A stretch of DNA of 64,000 bases, taken from Akkermansiaceae bacterium. GTDB lineage: Bacteria > Verrucomicrobiota > Verrucomicrobiia > Verrucomicrobiales > Akkermansiaceae. A program made the translations under genes and the position numbers. The DNA lies in the NCBI GenBank assembly GCA_018402445.1, contig JAGYIT010000016.1, positions 124,001-188,000 of the forward strand. Direction: 5' to 3'. Numbering within the stretch: position 1 is the first letter of the stretch; each line of letters starts with the position of its first letter. Positions 37,439-47,106 of the stretch are shown in pieces. A model generated the notes under the pieces. It was not told where the DNA came from and made no database searches. It saw only the letters and a program-made list of their open reading frames with translations.

Positions 37439-39955
37439 TCACTTTTCGTCATTGGTGGCCGGTTTGATGCGGAAAAACTTTTGCGGTGAGCCGTTTGGCA
37501 CCTCGATGATGAGCTTTCCGTCTTCGAGCAAAGTCGTCATTCCGGCACCCGGAGCGAGTGGGTCCCAGTCGCTGAGATCCTCGCCATTTTCGACGACGAG
37601 TCTCATGCGGACGGTACCGGTCGCCGGGTCGCGGAAGAGCATCGGCCCGTCGGCCGCGCGGGCGTCGAACAACTCGCGAAGCATGCCAAAGGTCGCGCTG
37701 TCGTCGGCCAGCGGGCTGGTTGCGAGCTGGCGTTCGAGCCAGGCGGGCACGCCATCGCCATCGGCATCGCTCATGGCGTCGGCCGGGTCGTGCGGGTCGA
37801 GGCCGTGGAGGATTTCCCACCAGTCCTCAAGGCCGTCGCCATCGCTGTCGGCGGCGGTCATTTCCGTGGAAATCGCCGGAGCCTCGGCGGCATCGGCAAG
37901 GCTGGCGATCTCGGCGGGGGCGAGCACGCGCGACCACAGGCCGACCTCGTCGATCAGGCCGTCGTAGTTGCGCCCGGTGCCGTCGCGGTGGCCGCCGATG
38001 ACCAGTTCGCTGGTTTCCGAAATGCCACCCAATACCGGGAGGACATGCTCGGTGGCGAACTCGCCGTTGATGAACAGGCGCATGCGGTCGCCCTGATAGG
38101 TGACGGCGACGTGGTTCCATTGCCCGAGCAACAACGAGCGGTCGACGGGGTGAGGGTATGGCCCGCGCGGGGTTTCGACCGGCCGTGTCGTGCGGTTGGT
38201 GTTGGGAACGGCGGGCTGCAGCGTGTGGGTGTGCAGTTCGAGATTCACTTTCGCGGGGTCGCTGGTGGCGCGCAGGCCGAGCGAGAGCGCCCAGGTGTCG
38301 CCCTCGCTGCCGAGCGCGACCGCTTTGCGCGAGGATTCCAACAGGAAGTGCCGGTCGCCGGTACCGTGCGCCGGCAGGGTGGCCGGTTTGAACCACATGG
38401 CGTAGGTGTGGGCGGTGCTGTTTTCATTGAGCGCGGCACCCGCCACATGCAGGTAACTTTGGTTGGCTCGGGCGAATGCCGCGGCAGAGCCGCTGCGTAT
38501 TCCCTGGCCTGCGGACACATCGGCACCGTTGTGTGCGACGGTTGTGAGTCGTTCACCCAGCACGGATTGATTTTGGATGCCATTTTCGAAATCCCACCAG
38601 GCCCGTAATCCGCGCCCAAGCTCGGCGCCATCGACAGGGACCAGTTCGCTGTATGGGATGATCACTTCGTTTTGTACTTCCCCGGTGTCGCGCATGAATC
38701 GCGCCGTCAACACCGGCTCCGGCCCGCGCGTGTCGGCAGTGAACGTGAGAAACTGCCGGGGTGCCTGCGACGACCACACCAGCGAGGCGTGCGGGATATT
38801 CAGCGATGGAATCACCGAGGCACCCGAGGGAGAGGAAATGAAATGATGAAGGTCGTAGCCGACACGCCGCGGCGCAAGCAGGTGGCGGGAAACATGAATG
38901 TCGCCGCCGAAGGTGACGACGCCGGAGATCCGCTCGACGCGGACGAAATCGAGCAACGCGTCGCGCTCGGCCTGATAGGTGAACATCTCGTCGTTTTCCG
39001 AGTTTTTCTTGCGCTGCCAGATCTGGCCCATCGCGAGCACCTTGAAGGTGGCGCGCGAGTCCTTGAGCGCCTGGCGGATCCAGTCCCACTGGTCCGGCCC
39101 GAAACACGTCGGATGCTCCGGATTCACCGGCGACGGCGTCTTTTGCGAGAAATACCGGGGATCGAGCAGGAAGACATCCATCACGCCCATGGTGTCGGCA
39201 TGGTAGATCCCCTCGCTGCCATTGCCGAACTGCGCATGCGCACGGTATTCGCGGAAGCTCTGCAGGGCGTTGGCACTGCGGTTGCCGCCGATGTTGATGT
39301 AAACGCCATTCGAGTTGTTGAGGCCGAAGTCGTGATCATCCCAGGTCGCCGCGGTCGGGCGCGAACGGATCAGCCGCGCGATGTTCGGAGTCGAGATGAA
39401 ATGCCGGTGCTGCTCGCGGGCCGGCTGGAGTTGGCGCACATCGATCCGGTCCACATACGGCGTGTCGCCCATGAAAAACACCCGATCCACCCCCAGGCGC
39501 ATCATTTCCGCCCACACCGACTCGGTGCTATCGTTGGCGCAGGAAACAAAACCGGCCGTCACCACGCCGCGCGCGCCGGGCGGCAGCGACGTGCGGAACT
39601 GCTGGTCGTTCGCCGCCGCCGCCTCGACCAGGCCATCGGGCGTCACGCGCTCGATCCGGTATTGATAGACACTGTCCGCCTCCAAGCCGGTGACGTGGAA
39701 TTTCGCCACGTGATCGTTGTCCGCCAGCGAGATGGAATTCACCGTGGCGGCCACCTCGCCCGCCGCATCGCGGACCGTCAGCCGCAGGTCGACCTCCTCG
39801 GCACCGGGGCGATACAGCAAATGCGCCTCGCCTGTGCCCACCGTTCCAACCATCGGCCCCGCTGCATTGCCAACCATGCAGGTCGCAACCAGCCACGACA
39901 GTAGGCTTGCCGGCAAACTCGAACGGCGACGAATAAGTTTTTTAAAACGTATCAT
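37439..39955 (-). CDS. PhoD-like alkaline phosphatase with C-terminal LamG domain and calcium-binding repeat
   Basis: The 838-residue protein has a basic N-terminus and a hydrophobic signal (LPASLLSWLVATCMVG). A fibronectin-like N-terminal domain (to about 125) leads to the PhoD catalytic domain, with VSCANDSTE, FFMGDTPYVDR, TWDDHDFGLNN and TFGGDIHVSRH supplying the metal ligands. A LamG domain follows (about 460-690, starting RGLRAWWDFENG), then DSDGDGLEDWWEIL, a calcium-binding repeat. PhoD enzymes release phosphate from mono- and diesters in the periplasm or outside. It is divergent from the phosphonate operon, with a dyad site at 39999-40014 between them, so co-control is plausible. Confidence 0.88.
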   Translation of the reverse strand: MIRFKKLIRRRSSLPASLLSWLVATCMVGNAAGPMVGTVGTGEAHLLYRPGAEEVDLRLTVRDAAGEVAATVNSISLADNDHVAKFHVTGLEADSVYQYRIERVTPDGLVEAAAANDQQFRTSLPPGARGVVTAGFVSCANDSTESVWAEMMRLGVDRVFFMGDTPYVDRIDVRQLQPAREQHRHFISTPNIARLIRSRPTAATWDDHDFGLNNSNGVYINIGGNRSANALQSFREYRAHAQFGNGSEGIYHADTMGVMDVFLLDPRYFSQKTPSPVNPEHPTCFGPDQWDWIRQALKDSRATFKVLAMGQIWQRKKNSENDEMFTYQAERDALLDFVRVERISGVVTFGGDIHVSRHLLAPRRVGYDLHHFISSPSGASVIPSLNIPHASLVWSSQAPRQFLTFTADTRGPEPVLTARFMRDTGEVQNEVIIPYSELVPVDGAELGRGLRAWWDFENGIQNQSVLGERLTTVAHNGADVSAGQGIRSGSAAAFARANQSYLHVAGAALNENSTAHTYAMWFKPATLPAHGTGDRHFLLESSRKAVALGSEGDTWALSLGLRATSDPAKVNLELHTHTLQPAVPNTNRTTRPVETPRGPYPHPVDRSLLLGQWNHVAVTYQGDRMRLFINGEFATEHVLPVLGGISETSELVIGGHRDGTGRNYDGLIDEVGLWSRVLAPAEIASLADAAEAPAISTEMTAADSDGDGLEDWWEILHGLDPHDPADAMSDADGDGVPAWLERQLATSPLADDSATFGMLRELFDARAADGPMLFRDPATGTVRMRLVVENGEDLSDWDPLAPGAGMTTLLEDGKLIIEVPNGSPQKFFRIKPATNDEK

Positions 39956-39998
39956 GTGATATGGCTAGACGTCTCCCCCCAGGGGAATCAACTAAAAA

Positions 39999-40014
39999 GT
40001 TTCCATAGAGAAAC
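39999..40014 (-). promoter_or_regulatory. Candidate operator between phoD-like gene and phosphonate operon
   Basis: The minus strand reads GTTTCTCTATGGAAAC, with arms GTTTC and GAAAC. It is 44 bp from the phosphatase start and 88 bp from the alcohol dehydrogenase start, so it could control both. It matches the sites at 37402 and 47107 at 11 invariant positions of 16. Confidence 0.55.
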
Positions 40015-40101
40015 ATTTTTCTCGCCTTGGCGATCCGCCGTGAATAAAAAATCATCTGCCGCCGCAACGCCCAGCCAAGCACGCGGTGTCGGAAAATTAC
40101 C

Positions 40102-41250
40102 ATGAGCCTTGATCTATTGCATTCCAAAACCACCGACGCGGCACCATCACCATGCTGTTGTGATGGTGATCCCGAGCCGCAAGTTTCGCGAGCGGCGTTG
40201 TTTCGGCAGTCCGGCGAGGCCTTCCGGCTATCGTCTTTTCAATTGCCGACGCCGGCACCTGGCGAGGTGCTGGTGCGGGTGAATTGCGCGACGATCTGCG
40301 GCAGCGACGTCCACACCTGGGTCGGCCGCCGCATCGAGCCTACGCCATGTGTGCTCGGCCACGAGATCGTCGGCACCATCATCGCCATCGGCGAGGCGGT
40401 CGCGCCCGACCTGCACGGCGATCCGTTGGCCATTGGCGACCGGGTGACGTGGACGCTCGCGGCCTCCTGCGGCGAGTGTTTTTTCTGCCATCACGACCTG
40501 CCGCAGAAGTGCGAAAGTCTTTTGAAATACGGCCATACCAAGGCGCTCCCCGGCCGCGAACTACACGGCGGATTCGCCGATTGCTGTCTGCTGGCACCCG
40601 GCACCGGCATCGTGAAGGTGCCGGCGTCGCTGGCCGATGAACTGGCGGCTCCCGCCAATTGCGCGGTGGCCACGGTGGCGGCCTGCTGCCGCCTGGCCGA
40701 CCCGCTCGATGGCGTGGTGGCGGTGGTGCTCGGCTGCGGCGTGCTGGGACTTTTCGCCTGCGCGATGGCACGCGCACTGGGTGCCGCCGAAGTCATCGCC
40801 TGTGACGTGGCACCCGCCCGCGAAAAAATCGCCCGCGCGTTCGGTGCCGGGCACTTTGCCGCTCCAAACACACTCCTCCAAACCGCCCGCGCCCTTAGCG
40901 ACGGGCGCGGTGCGGATGTGGTCATCGAGCTGAGCGGCTCTCCCAAGGCCGTGTCGCTGGGGATCGAAGTCTTGCGCCTCGGAGGCACCGCGATAGTTGC
41001 CGGCACCACCATCCCCTGCGAGCCGGTCGCGCTCGATCCACACCAGTTGATGCGCCGCATGCTGACCATCCGCGGAGTGCACAACTACGCACCGCGCGAC
41101 TTGGTCGCGGCAATGGATTTCCTTGAAAAACACGCAACGACTCTGCCTCTCGAGCTGCTAAATGGCGGTTCGTTTCCACTCACGGAGATCGACAGTGCCT
41201 TCGAGGCAGCCGCCGCCAAACCTGGCACCCGGGTGGCCGTGATCCCATGA
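40102..41250 (+). CDS. Zinc-dependent alcohol dehydrogenase of phosphonate clusters
   Basis: The 382-residue medium-chain dehydrogenase has the catalytic zinc segment CGSDVHTW, then GHEIVGTI, the structural-zinc cysteines in CGECFFCHHDLPQKC, and the nucleotide-binding GCGVLGLFA. It fits the group described as phosphonate-catabolism-associated alcohol dehydrogenases (TIGR03366). Its substrate is unproven; a hydroxyalkylphosphonate would suit the context. The N-terminal 30 residues, including three adjacent cysteines, are unusual. It is the first gene of a five-gene plus-strand cluster and lies 22 bp before the FAD oxidoreductase. Confidence 0.85.
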   Translation: MSLDLLHSKTTDAAPSPCCCDGDPEPQVSRAALFRQSGEAFRLSSFQLPTPAPGEVLVRVNCATICGSDVHTWVGRRIEPTPCVLGHEIVGTIIAIGEAVAPDLHGDPLAIGDRVTWTLAASCGECFFCHHDLPQKCESLLKYGHTKALPGRELHGGFADCCLLAPGTGIVKVPASLADELAAPANCAVATVAACCRLADPLDGVVAVVLGCGVLGLFACAMARALGAAEVIACDVAPAREKIARAFGAGHFAAPNTLLQTARALSDGRGADVVIELSGSPKAVSLGIEVLRLGGTAIVAGTTIPCEPVALDPHQLMRRMLTIRGVHNYAPRDLVAAMDFLEKHATTLPLELLNGGSFPLTEIDSAFEAAAAKPGTRVAVIP

Positions 41251-41271
41251 TGCCACCGACCCAAGCGCCGC

Positions 41272-42414
41272 ATGAATTCCCATCGCAATATCGCCATCGT
41301 CGGTTCGGGCTTCATCGGCCTGGCCCACGCCCTGATGGCCCGCGAGGCCGGCTACTCAGTCACCGTGTTCGAACGCCATGGCCGCCCGCTCGGCGCATCG
41401 ATCCGGAATTTCGGCACGATCTGGCCGGTCGGCTGCGTGCCCGGCCCGGAACGCGAGCAGGCGTTGTTCGGCGCGCGATACTGGCGCGAACTGGCCGCCA
41501 AAACCGGCATCTGGCACGACCCGCGCGGCTCGCTCGGCGTGGCCCACCGCGACAGTGCCTGGCAGGTCCTCCAGGAGGCCGCCGCCAACGGCGCGGGCGA
41601 GGGATACGCCCTGCTCGGACGCGAGGAAATCCTCAGGGAATTCCCCGCTGTCAACCCCGACGGCCTGCGCGGCGGCCTGCGCGGCACGCCGGAACTAGTC
41701 CTGCACACACCCACCGCCATCCCCGCACTGATCGATCACCTGCGCGCGCTCGGCGTCGTGTTCCACTTCGGCACTCCGGTCGTCCGCGTGCTCGATGAGA
41801 ACGCTCTCGAAACCAGCTTGGGCGAGCGCCACGCCTTCGACCACCTGTTGATCGCCGCTGGCGAGGAAATGCGACTGCTTTTCCCGCGCGAGCTCGCCGC
41901 CGCCGAGATCGTACCGTGCCGCCTGCAAATGATGCGCAGCGTCCCGCAGCCCGCCGGTTTCGACCTCGGTGCGGTGCTCGTCGGCGACCTCACGCTCGGC
42001 CACTACCCGGCATTCCGCGACTGCCCGTCGCTGCCCGCCCTGCAGGCGGAAATCCGCGCCGAATTCCACGATGAAACCCGCTGGGGCATCCACGTCATCG
42101 CCGCCCAACACCACGACCGCTCAATCACCATCGGCGATTCCCACGAATATGGCGACGACCTCGACCCCGGCTCCTACACCGCCGTGGACGAGCGCATCCT
42201 CGCCGCCCTCGCCCGCTTTGCCAAACTGGCCGACCCGCGCATCGCCACCCGCTGGCAGGGAACCTACCTCAAGAGCACTCGCGGCATCACTCAGGTCGTC
42301 CTCCACCCGCGCGACAACGTCACCATGGTTACCGCCATGGGCGGCCTCGGCATGACGCTCGGCTGGGGCCTCGCGAAACGCACGGTAGATCACTGGAAAA
42401 CCCTCGACACATGA
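41272..42414 (+). CDS. FAD-dependent oxidoreductase of phosphonate clusters
   Basis: This 380-residue DAO-type flavoprotein begins with the dinucleotide-binding motif IAIVGSGFIGLAHALMAREAG and contains the FAD-contact segments RHGRPLGASIRNFGTIWPVG and GGLGMTLGWGLAKR. It matches the TIGR03364 group that recurs beside phosphonate genes. Members studied elsewhere are thought to oxidise aminoethylphosphonate or its N-alkyl derivatives to phosphonoacetaldehyde; here that would replace the missing transaminase PhnW. Phosphonoacetaldehyde is the substrate of PhnY at 45016, so the position in the cluster supports the assignment. The activity itself is inferred. Confidence 0.82.
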   Translation: MNSHRNIAIVGSGFIGLAHALMAREAGYSVTVFERHGRPLGASIRNFGTIWPVGCVPGPEREQALFGARYWRELAAKTGIWHDPRGSLGVAHRDSAWQVLQEAAANGAGEGYALLGREEILREFPAVNPDGLRGGLRGTPELVLHTPTAIPALIDHLRALGVVFHFGTPVVRVLDENALETSLGERHAFDHLLIAAGEEMRLLFPRELAAAEIVPCRLQMMRSVPQPAGFDLGAVLVGDLTLGHYPAFRDCPSLPALQAEIRAEFHDETRWGIHVIAAQHHDRSITIGDSHEYGDDLDPGSYTAVDERILAALARFAKLADPRIATRWQGTYLKSTRGITQVVLHPRDNVTMVTAMGGLGMTLGWGLAKRTVDHWKTLDT

Positions 42415-42499
42415 TCCACCCCAGTGACGAAATCGACATGATTCATAGCTTTCCCGATCCCGACACTACACGGCATTTGTATGCTGACCTATTCCAACC

Positions 42500-43783
42500 A
42501 TGAACCCGTCCCCGTCCATTCGCCACACCATCACCGCTTGGCTCAAACGCCCCGCCGTTCTCGCCGCCTGGTGTGTCATCGCCGCCTTCGGCACCTACGC
42601 CTGCATGTATGGCTTCCGCAAGCCGTTCACCGCCGCCACCTTCGACGGCACCCAATGGGGCGCCTCGCTCAAAGTCTGGTTCATCACCGCGCAGGTGCTC
42701 GGTTACACCGTTTCCAAAATCATCGGCATCAAGGTGATTTCGGAAATGACGCCCGCCCGCCGTGCCACCGTGTTGATCGGGCTGATCCTGCTAGCCCAGT
42801 TGGCACTCGTCGGCTTTGCCCTCACGCCCGCGCCATTCAACGCATTCTGGCTGTTCTGCAATGGTCTGCCGCTCGGCATGGTCTTCGGGCTGGTGCTTGG
42901 GTTCCTCGAAGGTCGCCGGATGACGGAGTTCTTCGTCGCCGGGCTTTGTGCCAGCTTCATTCTCGCCGATGGCCTCGTCAAATCCGTGGGTGCCACCCTG
43001 CTCCTATGGGGCGTGCCCGAGTTCTGGATGCCCGCCGCCGCAGGCATGATCTTCCTGCTGCCGCTCTTCGGCTTCGTCTGGATGCTGCGCGCGATCCCGC
43101 CGCCCGACCCGAACGACATCCTCGCCCGCTCGGAGCGCACGCCGATGACGCGCCGTGAGCGCTTCGACATGTTCCGCCGCCACGGCTTCGCGCTGCTCGC
43201 CATTCTGCTGGCCTACCTTTTGCTCACCGTCATGCGCAGCGTGCGTGCCGACTTCGCCCCGGAAATCTGGTTGAGCCTGGGCTACGGCGAGCGCCCCAGC
43301 GTCTTCACCCGCTCGGAGTTCTGGGTCGGCCTCGTCGTCATCGCGATCAATGGCGCGGTGTTCCTCGTCCGCAACAACCGCCTGGCTTTCCTCATCTCGC
43401 TGTGGATCTGCGCCGGCGGGCTGCTGCTCGCGCTCGGCGCGGTGTTCACCTGGCATGCTGGCGCGCTCGCCCCGTTCCACCTCATGGTCTTGTTAGGCGT
43501 CGGCATGTATCTGCCCTACGTGGCGGTTCACACCACGGTGTTCGAACGGCTCATCGCGCTGACGCGCGAAAAGGGCAACATCGGATATCTCATGTATCTC
43601 GCCGACGCCACCGGCTACCTCGGCTATTGCGGGGTTATGCTCGCCCGCAGTTGGCTCAAGCCGGACGAGGATTTCCTGCCGTTCTTCCTGAATCTATCCA
43701 CTGGCCTGCTGGCCGTCGCGCTGCTGTTCTTCGTGGTGTCGATGTGGATATTCGCCCGCCGATTTCCCAGCCACAAATACTGA
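42500..43783 (+). CDS. MFS-type transporter (DUF5690-like), probable phosphonate carrier
   Basis: The 427-residue protein has about 12 hydrophobic segments split by a basic central loop (RSERTPMTRRERFDMFRR). The first segment reads AAFGTYACMYGFRKPFTAATF, a pattern I associate with the DUF5690 branch of the major facilitator superfamily. No ABC-type phosphonate importer (PhnCDE) is present, so this is the likely route for entry of the phosphonate substrate. The substrate claim comes only from its position between the oxidoreductase and phnA, 10 bp before phnA. Confidence 0.8.
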   Translation: MNPSPSIRHTITAWLKRPAVLAAWCVIAAFGTYACMYGFRKPFTAATFDGTQWGASLKVWFITAQVLGYTVSKIIGIKVISEMTPARRATVLIGLILLAQLALVGFALTPAPFNAFWLFCNGLPLGMVFGLVLGFLEGRRMTEFFVAGLCASFILADGLVKSVGATLLLWGVPEFWMPAAAGMIFLLPLFGFVWMLRAIPPPDPNDILARSERTPMTRRERFDMFRRHGFALLAILLAYLLLTVMRSVRADFAPEIWLSLGYGERPSVFTRSEFWVGLVVIAINGAVFLVRNNRLAFLISLWICAGGLLLALGAVFTWHAGALAPFHLMVLLGVGMYLPYVAVHTTVFERLIALTREKGNIGYLMYLADATGYLGYCGVMLARSWLKPDEDFLPFFLNLSTGLLAVALLFFVVSMWIFARRFPSHKY

Positions 43784-43793
43784 TTCACCAACC

Positions 43794-45023
43794 ATGTCCT
43801 CATTCACCGCCAACCAACGCACCTACCATCCGCCCGCCCGCCCCATCGCCGTGATCTGCCTCGACGGCTGCGCCGACGAATACCTCACCACCGCCATCGC
43901 ACGCGGAAAAATGCCGCGCCTCGCCGCCATGGCCCGCGATGGCTGGCGCGGCCTCGTCCGCGGCGCGCTGCCTTCGTTCACCAACGTCAACAACACCTCG
44001 ATCGTCACCGGCGTGCCGCCATCCATCCACGGCATCTGCGGAAATTTCTTCCTCAACCCGGAGACCGGCGCTGAAGTGATGATGAACGGCCCCGAATTCC
44101 GCCGCTGCGGCACACTTCTCACCGCCGCCGCCGACGCCGGCCGCAAGGTCGCCTTCATCACCGCCAAGGAAAAACTCCGCACCGTGCTCGGCGACGGCGT
44201 GGTCGAGCGCGGCGGCATCGTGTTCTCCTCCGAAAAGGTCGATGAGGCCTGCCAGGAAACTCACGGCATCGACAACGCCACCGCCATCATCGGCAAACCG
44301 CGACCCGAAATCTACTCGGGCGACGCCTCGACCTACGTGCTCGAAGCCGGCGCAGCCCTCGCCGAGCAGGGCGTCGCCGATTTCCTCTATCTCTCGACCA
44401 CTGACTTCATGCAGCACAAGTTCGCGCCCGAGGCCCCGGAGATCCTCGACTTCCACGCCGCCGTCGATGCCGCCATCGGTCGTCTGTTGGATGCCGGCTG
44501 CACCGTCGCCCTCACCGCCGACCACGGCATGAACGCGAAAAACGACGCCGCCGGACACCCGCAGGTCATCTTCGTCGAATCCGTCCTGCACGAAAAATTC
44601 GGCGCGAACCTCCGCGTCATCTGCCCGATCACCGACCCCTACGTCGTCCACCACGGCGCGCTTGGATCACTCGTCATGGTGCATCTGGAAGACAACTCCA
44701 TCCTCGCACAAGTCGCGGACTTCCTCTTTGGCCTCGATGGCATCACCGAGGTGCTCACCCGCGAACAGGCCGCATTGAAACTCGAACTCGCACCCGACCG
44801 CATCGGCGACCTCGTCGTGCTCTCCGGCCGCGACTGGGTGCTCGGTAAAAAACCGGAACACCACGACCTCGCCGTGCTCGATGGCGGCCTGCGCTCGCAC
44901 GGCGGACGATACGAGGAAATGGTCCCGCTTGTCCTGTCCCGCCCGCTCACCCCCGAACTCCAACGCCTCGCCCTGGGCGACCCGCGCAATTTCGATGTCT
45001 TCCATTTCGCCTGCCATGTCTGA
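43794..45023 (+). CDS. phnA: Phosphonoacetate hydrolase
   Basis: PhnA cleaves the C-P bond of phosphonoacetate to give acetate and phosphate. The 409-residue protein is of the alkaline phosphatase superfamily. It has the metal and nucleophile residues in order: the aspartate in ICLDGCADEYL, the threonine in FTNVNNTSIVTG, the Asp and His in STTDFMQHKFAP, TADHGMNAK, and the late histidine in GGLRSHGGRYEE. Length and motifs fit the family closely (TIGR02335). It overlaps phnY by 8 bp, so the last two pathway enzymes are translationally coupled. No signal peptide is seen, so it acts in the cytoplasm. Confidence 0.92.
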   Translation: MSSFTANQRTYHPPARPIAVICLDGCADEYLTTAIARGKMPRLAAMARDGWRGLVRGALPSFTNVNNTSIVTGVPPSIHGICGNFFLNPETGAEVMMNGPEFRRCGTLLTAAADAGRKVAFITAKEKLRTVLGDGVVERGGIVFSSEKVDEACQETHGIDNATAIIGKPRPEIYSGDASTYVLEAGAALAEQGVADFLYLSTTDFMQHKFAPEAPEILDFHAAVDAAIGRLLDAGCTVALTADHGMNAKNDAAGHPQVIFVESVLHEKFGANLRVICPITDPYVVHHGALGSLVMVHLEDNSILAQVADFLFGLDGITEVLTREQAALKLELAPDRIGDLVVLSGRDWVLGKKPEHHDLAVLDGGLRSHGGRYEEMVPLVLSRPLTPELQRLALGDPRNFDVFHFACHV

Positions 45024-46458
45024 ACACACACTCACCTTCCCGTTGGAGGAACCCTGCTGGATCGCCGGAAAACCGGTCCACACCGGCACCACCCTCGACG
45101 TCCGCTACCCATACGACGGCACGCTCACCGGCACCGTCGCCCTCGCCGGGCCGGGCGAACTCGAAGCTGCGATCCAAGCCGCGCTCGATCCCGCAAATCG
45201 CCCGCTCACCCGCTACGAGCGCCACACCATCCTGCGCCGCGCCGCCGCGCTGCTCGCCGATCGCCGCGCCGAATTCACCGCCCTCATCACCCGCGAGACC
45301 GGCCTCGCCATCCACGAGGCAACCTACGAGACCGGCCGCACCTCCGACGTGCTCGAATTCGCCGCCATCGAGGCCCTGCGCGACGACGGCCAGGTGTTTT
45401 CCTGCGACATCTCGCCCCAGGGCAAGCCGCGAAAAATCATCACCACCCGCATGCCGCTCGCGCTCGCCGCCGCGATCACCCCGTTCAACCACCCGCTCAA
45501 CCAGATCGCCCACAAAACGGCCCCCGCCATCGCCGCCGGCACACCCATCATCCTCAAGCCGTCTGACAAAACCCCGCTCGTCGCCATGCGATTCGCCGCG
45601 CTGCTCCACGAGGCCGGCCTGCCCGGGTGGATGCTCAGCGCCTTGACCGGCCCGCTTGACACCGTCGTCACCCCGCTCATCCGCGACCCGCGCGTCGAGC
45701 TGGTCTCGTTCACCGGATCGGTCGAGATCGGCAAACAAATCGCCGCCACCGCCGGCTACAAGAAACTCTGCCTCGAACTCGGTGGAAACTCGCCGCTCAT
45801 CGTGATGGACGACGCCGACCTCGAACTCGCCTGCAAGCTCGCCGCCGAAGGCGCGTTCCGCAATTCCGGCCAGCGCTGCACCGCCGTCAAACGCATCCTC
45901 GTCCAGCGCGGCATCCTCGCCGAATTTACCCGCCGCTTCACAGAAGTGGCCGCCACCTACACCTGCGGCGACCCAGAAGACCCCGCCACTCGGGTCGGCA
46001 CGGTCATCGACGTAGCCGCCGCCGCCGAACTCGAATCCCGCGTGCGCGCCGCCGAACAAGCCGGCGCCCGCGTCCTACTCGGCGGCCGCCGAGGAGGCGC
46101 CCTCCTCGAACCCACCGTCATCGCCGACGTCCCGCGGGACTGCGAAATGGTCGCCCTCGAATCGTTCGGCCCGCTCGCACCCATCATCCCCATCGCCGAC
46201 CTCGACGACGCCATCCAATACTACAACTCCGGAAATTTCGGACTCAGCTCGGCCATCGTCACCCGCAGCCTCGATGACGCCCTCAAGGCGTGCAAGGAAC
46301 TGCGCACTGGCACCACCAACGTCAACGAAGTGCCCGGCTTCCGCATCGAAAGCAGCCCGTTCGGCGGCATCAAGGACTCCGGTCTCGGCATCAAGGAGGG
46401 CGTCATCGAAGCGATGCGCTACATGTCCCACGTCAAAACCTTCAGCCTGCCATGGTGA
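45016..46458 (+). CDS. phnY: Phosphonoacetaldehyde dehydrogenase
   Basis: PhnY oxidises phosphonoacetaldehyde to phosphonoacetate with NAD+. The 480-residue aldehyde dehydrogenase has ITPFNHPLNQIAHK with the catalytic asparagine, FTGSVEIGK, LELGGNSPLIV with the general base glutamate, and NSGQRCTAVKR with the nucleophilic cysteine. The fit to the phosphonoacetaldehyde group (TIGR03250) is supported by phnA immediately upstream. ATG at 45016 (MSEHTLTF) was chosen because upstream codons in this frame overlap phnA. The convergent XRE-cupin gene ends 20 bp beyond. Confidence 0.9.
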   Translation: MSEHTLTFPLEEPCWIAGKPVHTGTTLDVRYPYDGTLTGTVALAGPGELEAAIQAALDPANRPLTRYERHTILRRAAALLADRRAEFTALITRETGLAIHEATYETGRTSDVLEFAAIEALRDDGQVFSCDISPQGKPRKIITTRMPLALAAAITPFNHPLNQIAHKTAPAIAAGTPIILKPSDKTPLVAMRFAALLHEAGLPGWMLSALTGPLDTVVTPLIRDPRVELVSFTGSVEIGKQIAATAGYKKLCLELGGNSPLIVMDDADLELACKLAAEGAFRNSGQRCTAVKRILVQRGILAEFTRRFTEVAATYTCGDPEDPATRVGTVIDVAAAAELESRVRAAEQAGARVLLGGRRGGALLEPTVIADVPRDCEMVALESFGPLAPIIPIADLDDAIQYYNSGNFGLSSAIVTRSLDDALKACKELRTGTTNVNEVPGFRIESSPFGGIKDSGLGIKEGVIEAMRYMSHVKTFSLPW

Positions 46459-46477
46459 ATGATCGCCCCGCGCCGCA

Positions 46478-47032
46478 TCACAACGGCCGCCCGAGAAACA
46501 CGCACAACACCGAGGCATCCCTATCCTCCTCATTGAAAACCCGGTGGCCCACTTCGGCGTCGAAGTAGGCCGAGTCCCCCTTCTCCATGGTGTGCACCTC
46601 GCCGTTGTATTCAAAGAAAACCCTGCCCTCGAGCACCACCAGGAACTCCTCACCCTCGTGCGGCATCGGCTCGGGCCGCCCGCCATTGGCCGGAATCGTC
46701 AGCACGAATGGATCCATGTTCCGATCCGGCCGCCGGTGCGCCAGCGAGAAATACGAGATGTCCGAGCCATCGCGCTCGACCTGCTTCCGCTCGTCGGACC
46801 GCACGATGCTGATCCGCGGTTTCTCGTCCAGCCCCGCGAACAACTCGGACATATTCATCCCCAACGCTTCGCAAATTTTCACCAGCGAAGGCAGCGACGG
46901 CGTCACCCGGAAGTTCTCCACCTTCGAGAGCAGGCCCTTCGCCAACCCCGATATCTCCGAGACGCGATCCAGCGTGTAACCTTTCGCCAACCGCGCGCTC
47001 TTGATCCTTGATGCAAGCTCAACCGTATTCAC
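46478..47032 (-). CDS. XRE-family regulator with C-terminal cupin domain
   Basis: Residues 6-60 form a helix-turn-helix of the XRE type (LASRIKSARLAKGYTLDRVSEISGLAKGLLSKVEN). Residues about 105-180 form a cupin barrel (PHEGEEFLVVLEGRVFFEYNGE and FDAEVGHRVFNEE) that would sense a small ligand. Regulators of this layout often control adjacent catabolic operons. It faces the end of phnY and is divergent from the phosphoesterase gene at 47217. A dyad site at 47107-47122 lies in the shared promoter region, suggesting autoregulation and control of that gene. The ligand is unknown; a phosphonate is the natural guess. Confidence 0.88.
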   Translation of the reverse strand: MNTVELASRIKSARLAKGYTLDRVSEISGLAKGLLSKVENFRVTPSLPSLVKICEALGMNMSELFAGLDEKPRISIVRSDERKQVERDGSDISYFSLAHRRPDRNMDPFVLTIPANGGRPEPMPHEGEEFLVVLEGRVFFEYNGEVHTMEKGDSAYFDAEVGHRVFNEEDRDASVLCVFLGRPL

Positions 47033-47106
47033 TGGTCATTCTTTAGAAAACCCAGCCCCACTTGTAAACCGAGAACAGCCACATCCTCAATTTTCAACCC
47101 ATCGGT

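Noticed and set aside
40140..40175. ATCACCAT/ATGGTGAT hairpin early in the alcohol dehydrogenase gene as an attenuator
   Set aside because: It is inside coding sequence, short, and can be explained by codon content.
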